NCBI RefSeq assembly: GCF_002754245.1
Contig: NZ_PEEX01000001.1
Location: 744,001 to 808,000, forward strand
Reading direction: 5' to 3'
From: Chryseobacterium sp. 52
GTDB lineage: Bacteria; Bacteroidota; Bacteroidia; Flavobacteriales; Weeksellaceae
DNA length: 64,000 bases
The notes under the pieces: model-generated
Database searches by the model: none
What the model was told of the DNA's origin: nothing
The model's input: the letters and a program-made list of their open reading frames with translations, nothing else
Part shown: positions 35,184 to 44,245 of the stretch, piece by piece
How positions within the stretch are numbered: the first letter of the stretch is position 1
How the letters are laid out: every line of letters begins with the position of its first letter
Translations under genes and position numbers: made by a program

Positions 35184-36704
35184 TTAAAGACGGCTGCCGA
35201 TATTTTTAAATCTTGTAAAATAAATAATATCCGTTTTTTTATCTTTATCCAGTTTCAAAATCTCCTTCTGCCAGTAATATTTATCATAAATAATATCCTT
35301 TAAAGGCTCATTCTGAAAATTCACAACTCCATACTTATCCTGTTTCTTCACCACAATTTCATTCTCCGAATTTTCAAATGCAATAATATCATCATAGATA
35401 AAAGGAACAATTTCCCTGCCCTTTTCATCCATTACTCCATATAAATTATTACTGTTTCTGCAAACAACAGGTTTTGAGTACAGATTAAAAATATTGAAGA
35501 AATCCGGCTCCTGTTCTTTGATGGAAACAATATCTTTCAGAACAGAAAGAGATCTGTCCAGTACGGAAAACCTATAATAACTGTTCTCTTTTCTGACGAT
35601 CAGCTGATCCGGATAGAAAGCAATCATCTGCGTATTTTCCTCCAGGATATTTTTCAGTTCTTTGTCCAGGAATCTCTCTTCCTTTCCTTTTTTAAGATAT
35701 ATAAAGTCTTTCCCTGAAACACTGAAGTTTTGTATAAAATCATACTCCTGAGGAATAATCATTTCTCCCTGCAGGTTCACAACGCCCGCCTTCTTTGATT
35801 TATCACTGTAGACACTGAAAAGATCATTAAAAAGATCATTAAAAAGAGGGGTGAGATATTTGAAATTATTGGGATAAAGCTTCTTGTCTTTCTTATTAAA
35901 AACAGTCGCTTTTCCTTTTTTTCTGAGATAAACATATTCTTTTGTTCCAAAATATTCCGGTGCAGCATCATCAAAAATCTCTTCAGCAAGGATATTTTCA
36001 TCAGGATCAACAAGACCATATTTTCCTGTCGTGCTGTTTTTAGTGATCAGATAAGGATAAGAGGCTAAGCTGTAGATCTGTTTTGAAAACTTATGCAAGG
36101 TTTGACCTTCCTTCCCGATGATTTCACTCTGATTATCTTCATTAATGACCAGAGCTCTCCCGTTTTCGAAGTGATGATCTTCTTTAAACTCCCGGCTGCT
36201 GATCTGTTTTCCGTTTACATCATATAAAAACCACTTTTTATCTTTCATCACAAAAAAACGGTCTTCTCCGGCAAACTGAATTCTTTCCGAATAAGGAATC
36301 AGCTGTTTTCCATTATAATCATAGACTGCATCTTTTCCCTCTTTTGAAGAAATAATGCATTTTTCGCTGAGCCATGGCGTATTAAAGCTCTGGTCATCCA
36401 GAGGAAGCAGTTGGTTTCCTTTTTCGTCAATAACTGCCGATTTTACTTTGGAACCGTGTTCTTCAGAAGTAAGAATGAATCTGTTTTTAAAAATATGTGA
36501 AATACTGTGTGATGATTCAAAGGTTATATTTCCTAATGAATCTACAATACTTCTGTTTTTTGTTTTGGGATCATATACGGTTCCGTATCCTCCTGAATAG
36601 GAATTCACTTCCTTTCCTATCTTTTTTGATAAAAGAATTTTTGTATACTGATTGGTCTGCGCCATACACACTGATGAACACAGTGCGAAAACTAAGTTTC
36701 TCAA
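35184..36704 (-). CDS. WG-repeat protein
   Basis: A 506-residue protein made of degenerate beta-stranded repeats in the WG family style, with recurring units such as GKYGLVDPDENILAEEIFDD, KAGVVNLQGEMIIPQEYDFI, NLYGVMDEKGREIVPFIYDD and DKYGVVNFQNEPLKDIIYD. It has a signal-peptide-like start (RNLVFALCSSVCMAQ), so it is likely exported. The function of WG repeats is not known; they resemble carbohydrate- or protein-binding repeats. A 12-base tandem duplication (near 35817-35845) has repeated the FNDL unit. It follows rsmI by five bases, so the genes are one unit. Confidence 0.8.
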   Translation of the reverse strand: MRNLVFALCSSVCMAQTNQYTKILLSKKIGKEVNSYSGGYGTVYDPKTKNRSIVDSLGNITFESSHSISHIFKNRFILTSEEHGSKVKSAVIDEKGNQLLPLDDQSFNTPWLSEKCIISSKEGKDAVYDYNGKQLIPYSERIQFAGEDRFFVMKDKKWFLYDVNGKQISSREFKEDHHFENGRALVINEDNQSEIIGKEGQTLHKFSKQIYSLASYPYLITKNSTTGKYGLVDPDENILAEEIFDDAAPEYFGTKEYVYLRKKGKATVFNKKDKKLYPNNFKYLTPLFNDLFNDLFSVYSDKSKKAGVVNLQGEMIIPQEYDFIQNFSVSGKDFIYLKKGKEERFLDKELKNILEENTQMIAFYPDQLIVRKENSYYRFSVLDRSLSVLKDIVSIKEQEPDFFNIFNLYSKPVVCRNSNNLYGVMDEKGREIVPFIYDDIIAFENSENEIVVKKQDKYGVVNFQNEPLKDIIYDKYYWQKEILKLDKDKKTDIIYFTRFKNIGSRL

Positions 36705-36709
36705 TGAAT

Positions 36710-37384
36710 TTAAATAGAATTATTTACAATAAGAACAATTTCTCCTTTTAAAGTTTTGCTTTTGGAAAATTCAATTAATTCATTGATTGTTCCACGCTTT
36801 GTTTCTTCAAACTTTTTAGAAATTTCCCGGCTCAGACTCGCTTTTGTTTCTTCTCCAAAGAATTCTTTGATCTGCTCCAGGGTTGTATTGATCTTATGTG
36901 GACTTTCGTATAAAACGATGGTTTTTTTCTCTTCCGCCAGCTGCTTAAGCTTCGTCTGTCTTCCTTTTTTCTGTGGCAGAAATCCTGCAAACAGAAATTC
37001 GTTGTTAGGCAGTCCGGAAACGACAAGGGCGGGAATCAGGGCTGTTGCTCCGGGAAGGCATATCATTTCGATATCATTGTCTGATCCTGCTTTTGCCAAC
37101 AGATAGCCTGGATCTGATATTCCTGGCGTTCCTGCATCCGTAATAATGGCAATATTCTGCCCGTTTTTAAGATCACCAATCACCTTTTCGGTTGCCTGAT
37201 GTTCGTTATGAAGGTGATAAGATTTTAAAGGTTTGGAAATCTCGTAATGCTTTAAAAGTATTCCTGATGTCCTTGTGTCTTCACATAAAATATAATCAAC
37301 TTCTTTAAGGACTTTTATAGCCCTAAAAGTCATATCTTCAAGGTTCCCAACGGGTGTGGGAACAAAATATAAGATTCCGCTCAA
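36710..37384 (-). CDS. rsmI: 16S rRNA (cytidine-1402-2'-O)-methyltransferase RsmI
   Basis: Methylates the ribose of C1402 in 16S rRNA. Motifs are LYFVPTPVGNLEDMTFRA (residues 5-22), EDTRTSG, TDAGTPGISDPG (S-adenosylmethionine pocket) and FLPQKKGRQ, all diagnostic of the RsmI branch of the tetrapyrrole-methylase superfamily. At 224 residues it is shorter than the E. coli enzyme (286), lacking the C-terminal extension. It sits between the acidic repeat protein (2-base gap) and the WG-repeat protein (5-base gap). Confidence 0.93.
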   Translation of the reverse strand: MSGILYFVPTPVGNLEDMTFRAIKVLKEVDYILCEDTRTSGILLKHYEISKPLKSYHLHNEHQATEKVIGDLKNGQNIAIITDAGTPGISDPGYLLAKAGSDNDIEMICLPGATALIPALVVSGLPNNEFLFAGFLPQKKGRQTKLKQLAEEKKTIVLYESPHKINTTLEQIKEFFGEETKASLSREISKKFEETKRGTINELIEFSKSKTLKGEIVLIVNNSI

Positions 37385-37386
37385 AA

Positions 37387-38880
37387 TTATAAAAATTTAT
37401 TTTCTACCAATATCCAGAGTCTCTGGGCATATTCATCTACTTTACTCCACTTTCTTTCATAATAAAGATCGCTGAGATATTCTTTTGCTTCCTCCAGATT
37501 CCTGAATCCATTCAGATGGGCAACCGTTTCGTTCAGATCCGACTGGCTTCCGTTAAAGAGCATTTTTGAAAAAGCAATTCTGTCATTCAGATCCAGTCTG
37601 AATTCAGGTTTCACTTTATCTGCCTCCATAAAATGGGTAGGAATATTGGTTTTCAGAATACTTCCCAGGTCTTCTTTCACTTCAGTAGCTGGTTTTTCCT
37701 GCGGCGTCTCTCTTTCCAGAGGATCGTCGTCAAAAAGGGTTTGTACAGCCTTTAATCCTTTGATATTGGCCAGTTTTATTTTTTTCTCCTGCTGATAAGC
37801 ATCCAAATCCTCGAAGCTTTCATCAGAAGCAGGTTTTTCTCTTTCCGTTTCTGGATGTGGTTTGTCTATTTCAACAATTTTTCTTCTGTCATATACTTCT
37901 GCAAGGATGGTTTCCTGTTTTTCTTCCAGAGGAAAATCATTTTTTATTTCGCTCAGAATACTTTCTACATTAGACGTTTCTGTAAGCATTTCTCCCTGCT
38001 CGATGGTCATATTCGATACATTAAACTGCTCTTCGCTTTCCTCAATCAGTATTTCGTCTTCCAGTGTTTCCGTATCAAAGATGCTTGGAATTCTTTCTGT
38101 CTGCTCTTTAGTTTTATCTGAAGTCTCCTGATGATCTGATTCATCTTTTTCAAGATCTAATAAAGCATGTGTTTCATGTGAAACGTTGTCTTCATCTTCG
38201 TCAATTTCATTGAGTTGTTTATTGAAAATGGCTTCCTCTTCTGTCATTTCATTGATGAATAAATCTTCGTTGAGATCATCATCATTATCAGGTTCTGCAT
38301 CAGCCAGGATTCTCTCTTCATCTACAAAACTCAAAACGTTTTCTTTAGCATCGAAAGCTTCATTCTCATCAATTTCATTCAGCTGGTTATTAAAAACAGC
38401 CTCTTCTTCCGTTACTTCACTGTGAGTCTCTTTCTCCTGAACGTTTTCAGCAGGGTTTTCTTCCGCAAAACTTACAACATTTTCGTGGAATTCATTTTCT
38501 ATAATCTCATCCAGCTGATGGTTAAATTTTTCCTCTTCATCATCTGATGTCCCTGTATAATTTTCACCTTCATTTTCATCAATTTCATTAAACTCATTAT
38601 TGAAAATGGCCTCTTCTTCTGTTACTTCATGATTGGACTCATGGGCATCATCTGAATTAAGTGAAACATACTGGTTTTCTTGATTTTGCGGGGAGATATC
38701 TGTAATAAAATACTCTATATTTTTTTCCAGCAACCTTAAAAACGAGATCCTGTTGGCGAGCTCATCCACAAGATCCTGCTTGGAAAGTAACTCGTCTACG
38801 TTGTTTATTTTCTCCAGAATATCAATGATATTCTTGGATTCAAAAAAAATTTTTTCCTTTAAATCTTGGATGTTCTGCAT
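37387..38880 (-). CDS. Acidic repeat protein of unknown function
   Basis: A 497-residue protein that is very rich in Glu/Asp in its central part. Four copies of a VTEEEAIFNNQLNEIDENE-like unit lie at about residues 85-104, 113-130, 155-174 and 211-230, the second being the most degenerate. N-terminal residues 1-60 form a coiled coil. The last ~95 residues (from ILKTNIPTHFMEADKVKPEF) form a conserved Bacteroidota domain with NDRIAFSKMLFNGS and DLNETVAHLNGF. No membrane segment. The charge and repeats suggest a scaffold or polycation-binding role, which is speculation. It leads an operon with rsmI and the WG protein and carries a parS-like site at 38170. Confidence 0.75.
   Translation of the reverse strand: MQNIQDLKEKIFFESKNIIDILEKINNVDELLSKQDLVDELANRISFLRLLEKNIEYFITDISPQNQENQYVSLNSDDAHESNHEVTEEEAIFNNEFNEIDENEGENYTGTSDDEEEKFNHQLDEIIENEFHENVVSFAEENPAENVQEKETHSEVTEEEAVFNNQLNEIDENEAFDAKENVLSFVDEERILADAEPDNDDDLNEDLFINEMTEEEAIFNKQLNEIDEDEDNVSHETHALLDLEKDESDHQETSDKTKEQTERIPSIFDTETLEDEILIEESEEQFNVSNMTIEQGEMLTETSNVESILSEIKNDFPLEEKQETILAEVYDRRKIVEIDKPHPETEREKPASDESFEDLDAYQQEKKIKLANIKGLKAVQTLFDDDPLERETPQEKPATEVKEDLGSILKTNIPTHFMEADKVKPEFRLDLNDRIAFSKMLFNGSQSDLNETVAHLNGFRNLEEAKEYLSDLYYERKWSKVDEYAQRLWILVENKFL
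38170..38185. promoter_or_regulatory. Imperfect parS-like site within a gene
   Basis: TGTTTCATGTGAAACG differs from the parS consensus TGTTTCACGTGAAACA at two of 16 positions (8 and 16). It lies inside the acidic repeat gene, 6.6 kb from the first perfect site. Occupancy by ParB is uncertain. Confidence 0.45.
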
Positions 38881-38904
38881 AATAAGAATCTTATTAAAAT
38901 TGCT

Positions 38905-38912
38905 TACTTTTG
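38905..38912 (+). promoter_or_regulatory. -10-type box of tdk
   Basis: TACTTTTG matches TAnnTTTG and lies 29 bases before the tdk ATG. No TTG was seen at the right spacing. Confidence 0.4.
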
Positions 38913-38941
38913 ATCTTAAAAATATACGGCTAATTTAACAA

Positions 38942-39529
38942 ATGTTTTTAGAAAATACAATTAATCATTCCAAACAAAGTGGTTGGATGGAAGTTATTTG
39001 TGGCTCTATGTTTTCGGGAAAAACCGAGGAACTGATCCGAAGATTGCGAAGAGCAGAAATGGCGGGACAGAACGTGGAAATTTTTAAACCGAGACTGGAT
39101 ACACGATATTCTGAAGAGGACGTAGTTTCTCATAATCAGAATAAAATACGAAGTACCGCAGTAGATAATCCCAATGAAATTCTTTTGCTGGCTTCTAACT
39201 GTGATGTGGTGGGAATAGATGAAGCACAGTTTTTTGATGAAAGCATTGTTGATATTGCCAATCAGCTTGCCAACAGTGGAACAAGAGTGGTTGTGGCAGG
39301 ACTTGATATGGATTTCCTGGGGCGTCCTTTCGGCCCGATGCCCAATTTAATGGCTACCGCAGAATATGTCACAAAAGTGCATGCTATTTGCAAGAGAACC
39401 GGTAATCTGGCCAACTATTCTATGAGAACTTCTCAGGGAAATGACCTGGTAGAGCTGGGGGAAACAGAAAGCTATGAAGCGGTAAGCCGTCGGGTTTTTA
39501 TTGACGAAGTACTTTTAAAAAAGAAATAA
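38942..39529 (+). CDS. tdk: Thymidine kinase
   Basis: Type II thymidine kinase (salvage: thymidine + ATP to dTMP). The P-loop GSMFSGKT is at residues 21-28, and the GIDEAQFFD motif carries the catalytic Glu. The 195-residue length is normal. The lasso region keeps only one of the four zinc Cys of the E. coli and human enzymes (VHAICKRTGNLANYSMR), which suggests the zinc site is lost in this lineage. It is divergent from the acidic repeat gene and followed by murF-alr after a 105-base spacer. Confidence 0.95.
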   Translation: MFLENTINHSKQSGWMEVICGSMFSGKTEELIRRLRRAEMAGQNVEIFKPRLDTRYSEEDVVSHNQNKIRSTAVDNPNEILLLASNCDVVGIDEAQFFDESIVDIANQLANSGTRVVVAGLDMDFLGRPFGPMPNLMATAEYVTKVHAICKRTGNLANYSMRTSQGNDLVELGETESYEAVSRRVFIDEVLLKKK

Positions 39530-39622
39530 TAATAAAAGCTGATTTACATACAAAGGTAAAAAGCTAAAGCTGTGTTTGAATAACAGCTTTAACTTTTTAT
39601 AAGCCAGCACAAAATAAAGCAG

Positions 39623-39630
39623 AAGGAGGT
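39623..39630 (+). promoter_or_regulatory. Unusually strong Shine-Dalgarno sequence
   Basis: AAGGAGGT ends four bases before the murF-alr ATG. It is nearly fully complementary to the 16S rRNA tail; most genes in this window have no such site. Confidence 0.75.
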
Positions 39631-39634
39631 ATCA

Positions 39635-42082
39635 ATGAACTATACAGTAAAACAAATTGCAGAGATCACCAATGCACAGGTTATTGGTGAAAAAGATGTA
39701 CTGATCAAAAATATAGCGTTTGACAGCAGAATTATTTATTCAACGAAGAATACGGCCTTTATTGCGATCAATACGCATAAAAATTCCGGTGAAAAATTCA
39801 TTGAATCTGCAGTTGACCGTGGTATTGATGTGATCATTTCTGAGCATCAGTATCCGCAGTTTGAAAATGTAACATGGATTATTGTTGAAAATTCTGTGAA
39901 CTTCCTTCAGAAACTAGCCAAATATCATTTCGAACATTCTCATCTGAAATCTATCGGAATTACTGGCAGCAATGGAAAAACTATTTTAAAAGAATGGCTT
40001 TATCAGTGTTTATGGAATGAATTCCCAACGGTGAAAAGTCCAAAAAGTTTTAATTCCCAGATTGGGCTTCCTCTTTCGCTGCTTCAGATCAACAGTTCTC
40101 ATGAACTTGGAATTTTTGAAGTAGGAATTTCAAAGCCACAAGAGATGGAAAAGCTTGAAAATATTTTTCATCCGCAAATCGGTCTGCTTACCCATATTGG
40201 AAATGCCCACGCCGCTAATTTTGAATCTGAAGAGGAATTAATCGATGAAAAGATCATGCTTTTTAAAGATTCTGAGGTCATTATTTACAATGGTGACAAT
40301 ACATGGGTTGATCAAAAGATACATGAATTATATTCAGGCAAGAAATTAATTTCTTACGGAATTAAAAAGAACAATCAGGTTTTCATTAAAGAAGGTATTT
40401 CTAAAGATGAAAAAATTACCATCGTTTATTTTGATGAAGAAATTTCCTTCCCTGTCCATCAGAGAGACGAAGCTACATTGACAAATGCTCTGGCTTTGAT
40501 CACCGTTTTGAAGGAGTTGAATATTGAGAATCAAAAGATTGTTGAAAAGATCAATTCTTTGAAAGCCGTAGAAATGCGTCTGGAAGCCATTGAAGGAATA
40601 AAAAACAATATCGTTATCAATGATTCTTTTAACCTGGATCTTGATTCTCTTAAAACAGCTCTTCAGTTTTTGAATGAGTACAATAAGCCAAAGAAATCTT
40701 TGGTTTTAACCGATATTGTTGGCGTAAATTCTAACTCAAAAGAACTCTATGAGGAAGTTTCAGAACTGGTAAATGATCAGAAATTTGATTCCGTGTTCCT
40801 TATCGGTGATGAAATATCAAAGTTTAGTGAATTATTTAAAGCTAAAACTTTTACTTTTATCAATACTCAGGAATTAATTGAAAGTAAACATCTTACTGAA
40901 ATAGAAAACCAGATTATTCTTCTTAAAGGAGCAAGAAAATTCGAGATTGAAAAACTAAAAGATATTCTTGAACTCAGAAAGCATGACACGGTTCTGGAGA
41001 TTAATCTGAATGCAATTCTTCATAATATCAACTATCATAAATCTTTGCTAAAACCAGGAACCAGAATGATGGCTATGGTAAAAGCCAATGCCTATGGGTT
41101 GGGGAGCTATGAAATTTCCGAATTCCTACAGCATCATCATATCGATTATCTGGGTGTTGCTTACGTTGACGAAGGTGTAGAACTGCGTAAGAAAGGCATC
41201 ACCACTCCTATTGTGGTTATGAATCCTGAACAGCACAGCTACGGAACTATTATTGAATATAACCTGGAACCTGAAATTTACAGTTTAAGAGTTTTAGAAT
41301 TGTTCTATGAAGCCGTGCAGAAATCCGGTTATGATAAGAAATACCCTATCCATATTAAGCTGGAGACCGGGATGCACCGTCTTGGTTTTAAAGATTTTGA
41401 ATTAGATCTTCTAAGTGAAACTTTAAGCCAAAAAAACCTAAAAGTTCAGAGTATGTTCAGCCATCTTTCTTCTTCTGATCTCCCTGAAGAAAGAGAATTT
41501 ACAATCAGACAGTTTGATATTTTTGAGAAAAATTCTTCTTACCTGATTGAACAACTGGGCTACACTCCTATCCGACATATTCTCAATTCTTCCGGAATAA
41601 CAAGTTATACAGAACAGCAGTATGACATGGTAAGGATTGGAATAGGAATGCTTGGTGAATCACCATATAGTGAAATACAGAAGCAGCTCCAGTCTGTCGT
41701 AAGTTTTAAAACCGTAATTTCACAGATATCAACCGTTGAAACCGGAGAATCTGTAGGCTACAGCAGAAAATATAAACCCGATCATGCTGCAAAGATTGCC
41801 ACTATTCCTGTTGGCTATGCAGATGGAATTCCAAGACTGATCGGAAACCAGGTAGGAAATGTAGGGGTCAGCAAAATATTAACCCCAATCGTCGGAAATA
41901 TCTGCATGGATATGATGATGATCAATGTAGACCAAATCCCGAATGTAAAAGAAGGGGATACCGTCACCATCTTTAATGCAAAACCAAGTTTAAAAGAATT
42001 CGCAGGCTACTGCAAAACGATAACCTATGAAGTGTTAACCTCCATTTCGCCCCGGGTGAAACGGATTTATATAAAAGACTAG
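39635..42082 (+). CDS. murF: Bifunctional MurF ligase / alanine racemase
   Basis: An 815-residue fusion of two peptidoglycan enzymes. The first half (about 1-450) is MurF, UDP-N-acetylmuramoyl-tripeptide:D-alanyl-D-alanine ligase, with P-loop ITGSNGKT near residue 110. The second half (about 453-815) is Alr, which racemises alanine to supply the D-Ala-D-Ala pathway; the PLP-Lys is in MVKANAYGLG (near 482) and the catalytic Tyr of the second domain in GYSRKYKPD (near 708). This fusion is a known Bacteroidota trait. The start is marked by an uncommon Shine-Dalgarno site. It is followed within 2 bases by the patatin-like gene. Confidence 0.96.
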   Translation: MNYTVKQIAEITNAQVIGEKDVLIKNIAFDSRIIYSTKNTAFIAINTHKNSGEKFIESAVDRGIDVIISEHQYPQFENVTWIIVENSVNFLQKLAKYHFEHSHLKSIGITGSNGKTILKEWLYQCLWNEFPTVKSPKSFNSQIGLPLSLLQINSSHELGIFEVGISKPQEMEKLENIFHPQIGLLTHIGNAHAANFESEEELIDEKIMLFKDSEVIIYNGDNTWVDQKIHELYSGKKLISYGIKKNNQVFIKEGISKDEKITIVYFDEEISFPVHQRDEATLTNALALITVLKELNIENQKIVEKINSLKAVEMRLEAIEGIKNNIVINDSFNLDLDSLKTALQFLNEYNKPKKSLVLTDIVGVNSNSKELYEEVSELVNDQKFDSVFLIGDEISKFSELFKAKTFTFINTQELIESKHLTEIENQIILLKGARKFEIEKLKDILELRKHDTVLEINLNAILHNINYHKSLLKPGTRMMAMVKANAYGLGSYEISEFLQHHHIDYLGVAYVDEGVELRKKGITTPIVVMNPEQHSYGTIIEYNLEPEIYSLRVLELFYEAVQKSGYDKKYPIHIKLETGMHRLGFKDFELDLLSETLSQKNLKVQSMFSHLSSSDLPEEREFTIRQFDIFEKNSSYLIEQLGYTPIRHILNSSGITSYTEQQYDMVRIGIGMLGESPYSEIQKQLQSVVSFKTVISQISTVETGESVGYSRKYKPDHAAKIATIPVGYADGIPRLIGNQVGNVGVSKILTPIVGNICMDMMMINVDQIPNVKEGDTVTIFNAKPSLKEFAGYCKTITYEVLTSISPRVKRIYIKD

Positions 42083-42084
42083 TT

Positions 42085-44241
42085 ATGAGAAAACTCCTGA
42101 TCCTTCTCTTCGTATTTCAACTCCTAATGATCCATTCTCAAGTGAAAAAGGATCTGGTCATTCCAAAAAATCCCAAAATAGGACTTTCCCTTGCCGGGGG
42201 CGGTGCCAAAGGTTTTTCACATGTCGGAGTACTCAAAGTATTGGATTCATTGGGAGTAAAAGTCGATTATATTTCCGGAACCAGTATGGGCGCCATCGTG
42301 GGTGGTTTATATGCCTCAGGATATTCCGGGAAAGAAATAGAAAAGATTGTAATGGATACAGATTTCTATTCTTTGATCATGGATCCGAAATCCAGACAGG
42401 AATCTTCATTCTTCAATAAATCTGTTGACAAATATCTTTTGTCGATTCCTCTTAAAAATGGGAAGATATCCCTACCCTCTTCTATCAGTTCAGGACAGAG
42501 AAATGTCTATCTTCTTAAGGAACTTTTTAAAAACGTTTCCAATATTGATGACTTTTCCAAACTCCCAATCCCTTTCATGTGCGTTGCAACAAACCTGGAA
42601 AGTGGCAATATGCAGATTTTTGAAAAGGGAGATCTTGTGCAGTCAATTATGGCTAGTTCGGCCTTTCCTTCCCTTATGGATCCGGTAAAAATTGGTGACA
42701 GTATTTATATTGACGGAGCAATGACGGTAAATTATCCTTCAAAGCCATTAAAGGACAAAGGAATCGATATCGTGATCGGTGTGGACCTTAACCAGGATTT
42801 ATCGAAAAGAGAGGACTTAAGCAATATTATTTCAATTCTTAACCAGGTAATCGACTTTGGAATTAAAAGAGATACCAGAAAACAATATAAATATACTGAC
42901 ATTAACATCAAGCCTAACTTAAAAGGTATGTCGGCTACGAGCTATGATGAAAAGAAAAAAATTCTGGACAGCGGCTATGTGGAAGGTATGAAATATACCG
43001 GGATATTAGATCAGCTTCCAAAACGGTCATTTGACCGCCTTAGAGAGCGCGTAAATCCAATATATTCCAATGTATATAAGATTGACAGTATTTCATTGGA
43101 TGGAGGGAAAATATACGGTAAAAACTACGTTCTTGGGAAAATGGGACTCCGCCTCCCTTCTATGCAGACCTACGGCAGTATTAATAAAAAAATAGACAAG
43201 CTGGTAGCTACCAATAATTATCAGTTTATTAATTATGATATTATTCCGGAAAATGATGCCAACTATCTCAAACTTTATGTAACGGAAGATGAAGCCCGAC
43301 ACTTTTTAAAAGTTGGCTTACATTATGATGAAGTTTTCAAAACCGGACTTCTCCTTAATTATTCCGGTAAACGTCTTTTATTTAAAAATTCAAACCTTTC
43401 ACTCGATGTCGTTGTGGGAGATAAGCCAAGATATTATCTGAATTATTTTATCGACAACGGCTATATTCCCGGATTTGGTATTTATTCCTCAGGGATGAGT
43501 TTCGATCTGAAAAATGTAGATAATAATATACTGGATAAATGGGAATGGTTCAGAAATGAAGCCTATATACAGTCTGTATGGAGGGATAAATTCGCCATAG
43601 GCGGCGGGATCAGCCATGATTATTTTGGTGCCGAAATAAATGGTCAACATGAAAGGTATATGCGTTTTCTGAACCCTTATGTATTTTTAAAAAGCGACAC
43701 TCAGAATGACAGAGATTTTCCTTCCCGAGGTATTTATATCGCAGCAGAAGGTAAAGTAATTGATCTTTTAAAATCTGAAGTAGAAAAAAGAATCATACAG
43801 GTTAAAGCAGATATCAGACTCAATGTTCCCATTTCCAAACAGTTCTCCTACCGTCTTAATCTTTATGGCGGAATCACAATCGGGGATAATCTTCCGGAGT
43901 TTTATCAGTACAGACTGGGGGGAATCTTTGAACAGAATCTGATTAACTTTAAAAGCTTCGGAGGCTTCAATTTTGCCCAGCTCAGTACGAATAATGTTAT
44001 TCTCGTTTCGAACGACCTTCAGTTTAAATTCAATAAAAGCTACTTTATCAGTGGAAATTTCAGCTTTGCTAACCTATCAGACGATATCAAATTTGAAGAT
44101 GCAGTTAAAGTAAATTATAGCTCAGTAGGGCTTACGGCCGGTTATAAATCTCCTTTCGGTCAGATTAAGATCAATTTTAGCCACTCACTTAAAAACAATC
44201 AAAAAGGCATATTCAGTGTTATTTTAGGACACTGGTTTTAA
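42085..44241 (+). CDS. Patatin-like phospholipase with C-terminal beta-barrel
   Basis: A 718-residue exported protein. After a signal peptide (RKLLILLFVFQLLMIHSQ) comes a patatin domain: oxyanion loop AGGGAKG (37-43), nucleophile S67 in GTSMG, and the Asp of the Ser-Asp dyad in DGAM (near 210). A POTRA-like segment follows, then an outer membrane barrel of the surface-antigen type in the C-terminal ~400 residues. This matches the PlpD-type (type Vd) autotransporter layout, which places the lipase at the cell surface. Whether it is released is unknown. It is tightly packed between murF-alr and ybeY. Confidence 0.85.
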   Translation: MRKLLILLFVFQLLMIHSQVKKDLVIPKNPKIGLSLAGGGAKGFSHVGVLKVLDSLGVKVDYISGTSMGAIVGGLYASGYSGKEIEKIVMDTDFYSLIMDPKSRQESSFFNKSVDKYLLSIPLKNGKISLPSSISSGQRNVYLLKELFKNVSNIDDFSKLPIPFMCVATNLESGNMQIFEKGDLVQSIMASSAFPSLMDPVKIGDSIYIDGAMTVNYPSKPLKDKGIDIVIGVDLNQDLSKREDLSNIISILNQVIDFGIKRDTRKQYKYTDINIKPNLKGMSATSYDEKKKILDSGYVEGMKYTGILDQLPKRSFDRLRERVNPIYSNVYKIDSISLDGGKIYGKNYVLGKMGLRLPSMQTYGSINKKIDKLVATNNYQFINYDIIPENDANYLKLYVTEDEARHFLKVGLHYDEVFKTGLLLNYSGKRLLFKNSNLSLDVVVGDKPRYYLNYFIDNGYIPGFGIYSSGMSFDLKNVDNNILDKWEWFRNEAYIQSVWRDKFAIGGGISHDYFGAEINGQHERYMRFLNPYVFLKSDTQNDRDFPSRGIYIAAEGKVIDLLKSEVEKRIIQVKADIRLNVPISKQFSYRLNLYGGITIGDNLPEFYQYRLGGIFEQNLINFKSFGGFNFAQLSTNNVILVSNDLQFKFNKSYFISGNFSFANLSDDIKFEDAVKVNYSSVGLTAGYKSPFGQIKINFSHSLKNNQKGIFSVILGHWF

Positions 44242-44245
44242 TACA

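Noticed and set aside
37855..38425. Antisense Ser-rich frames over the acidic repeat gene
   Set aside because: Glu/Asp codons read in reverse give Ser/Phe-rich frames; no family, no promoter, no independent support.
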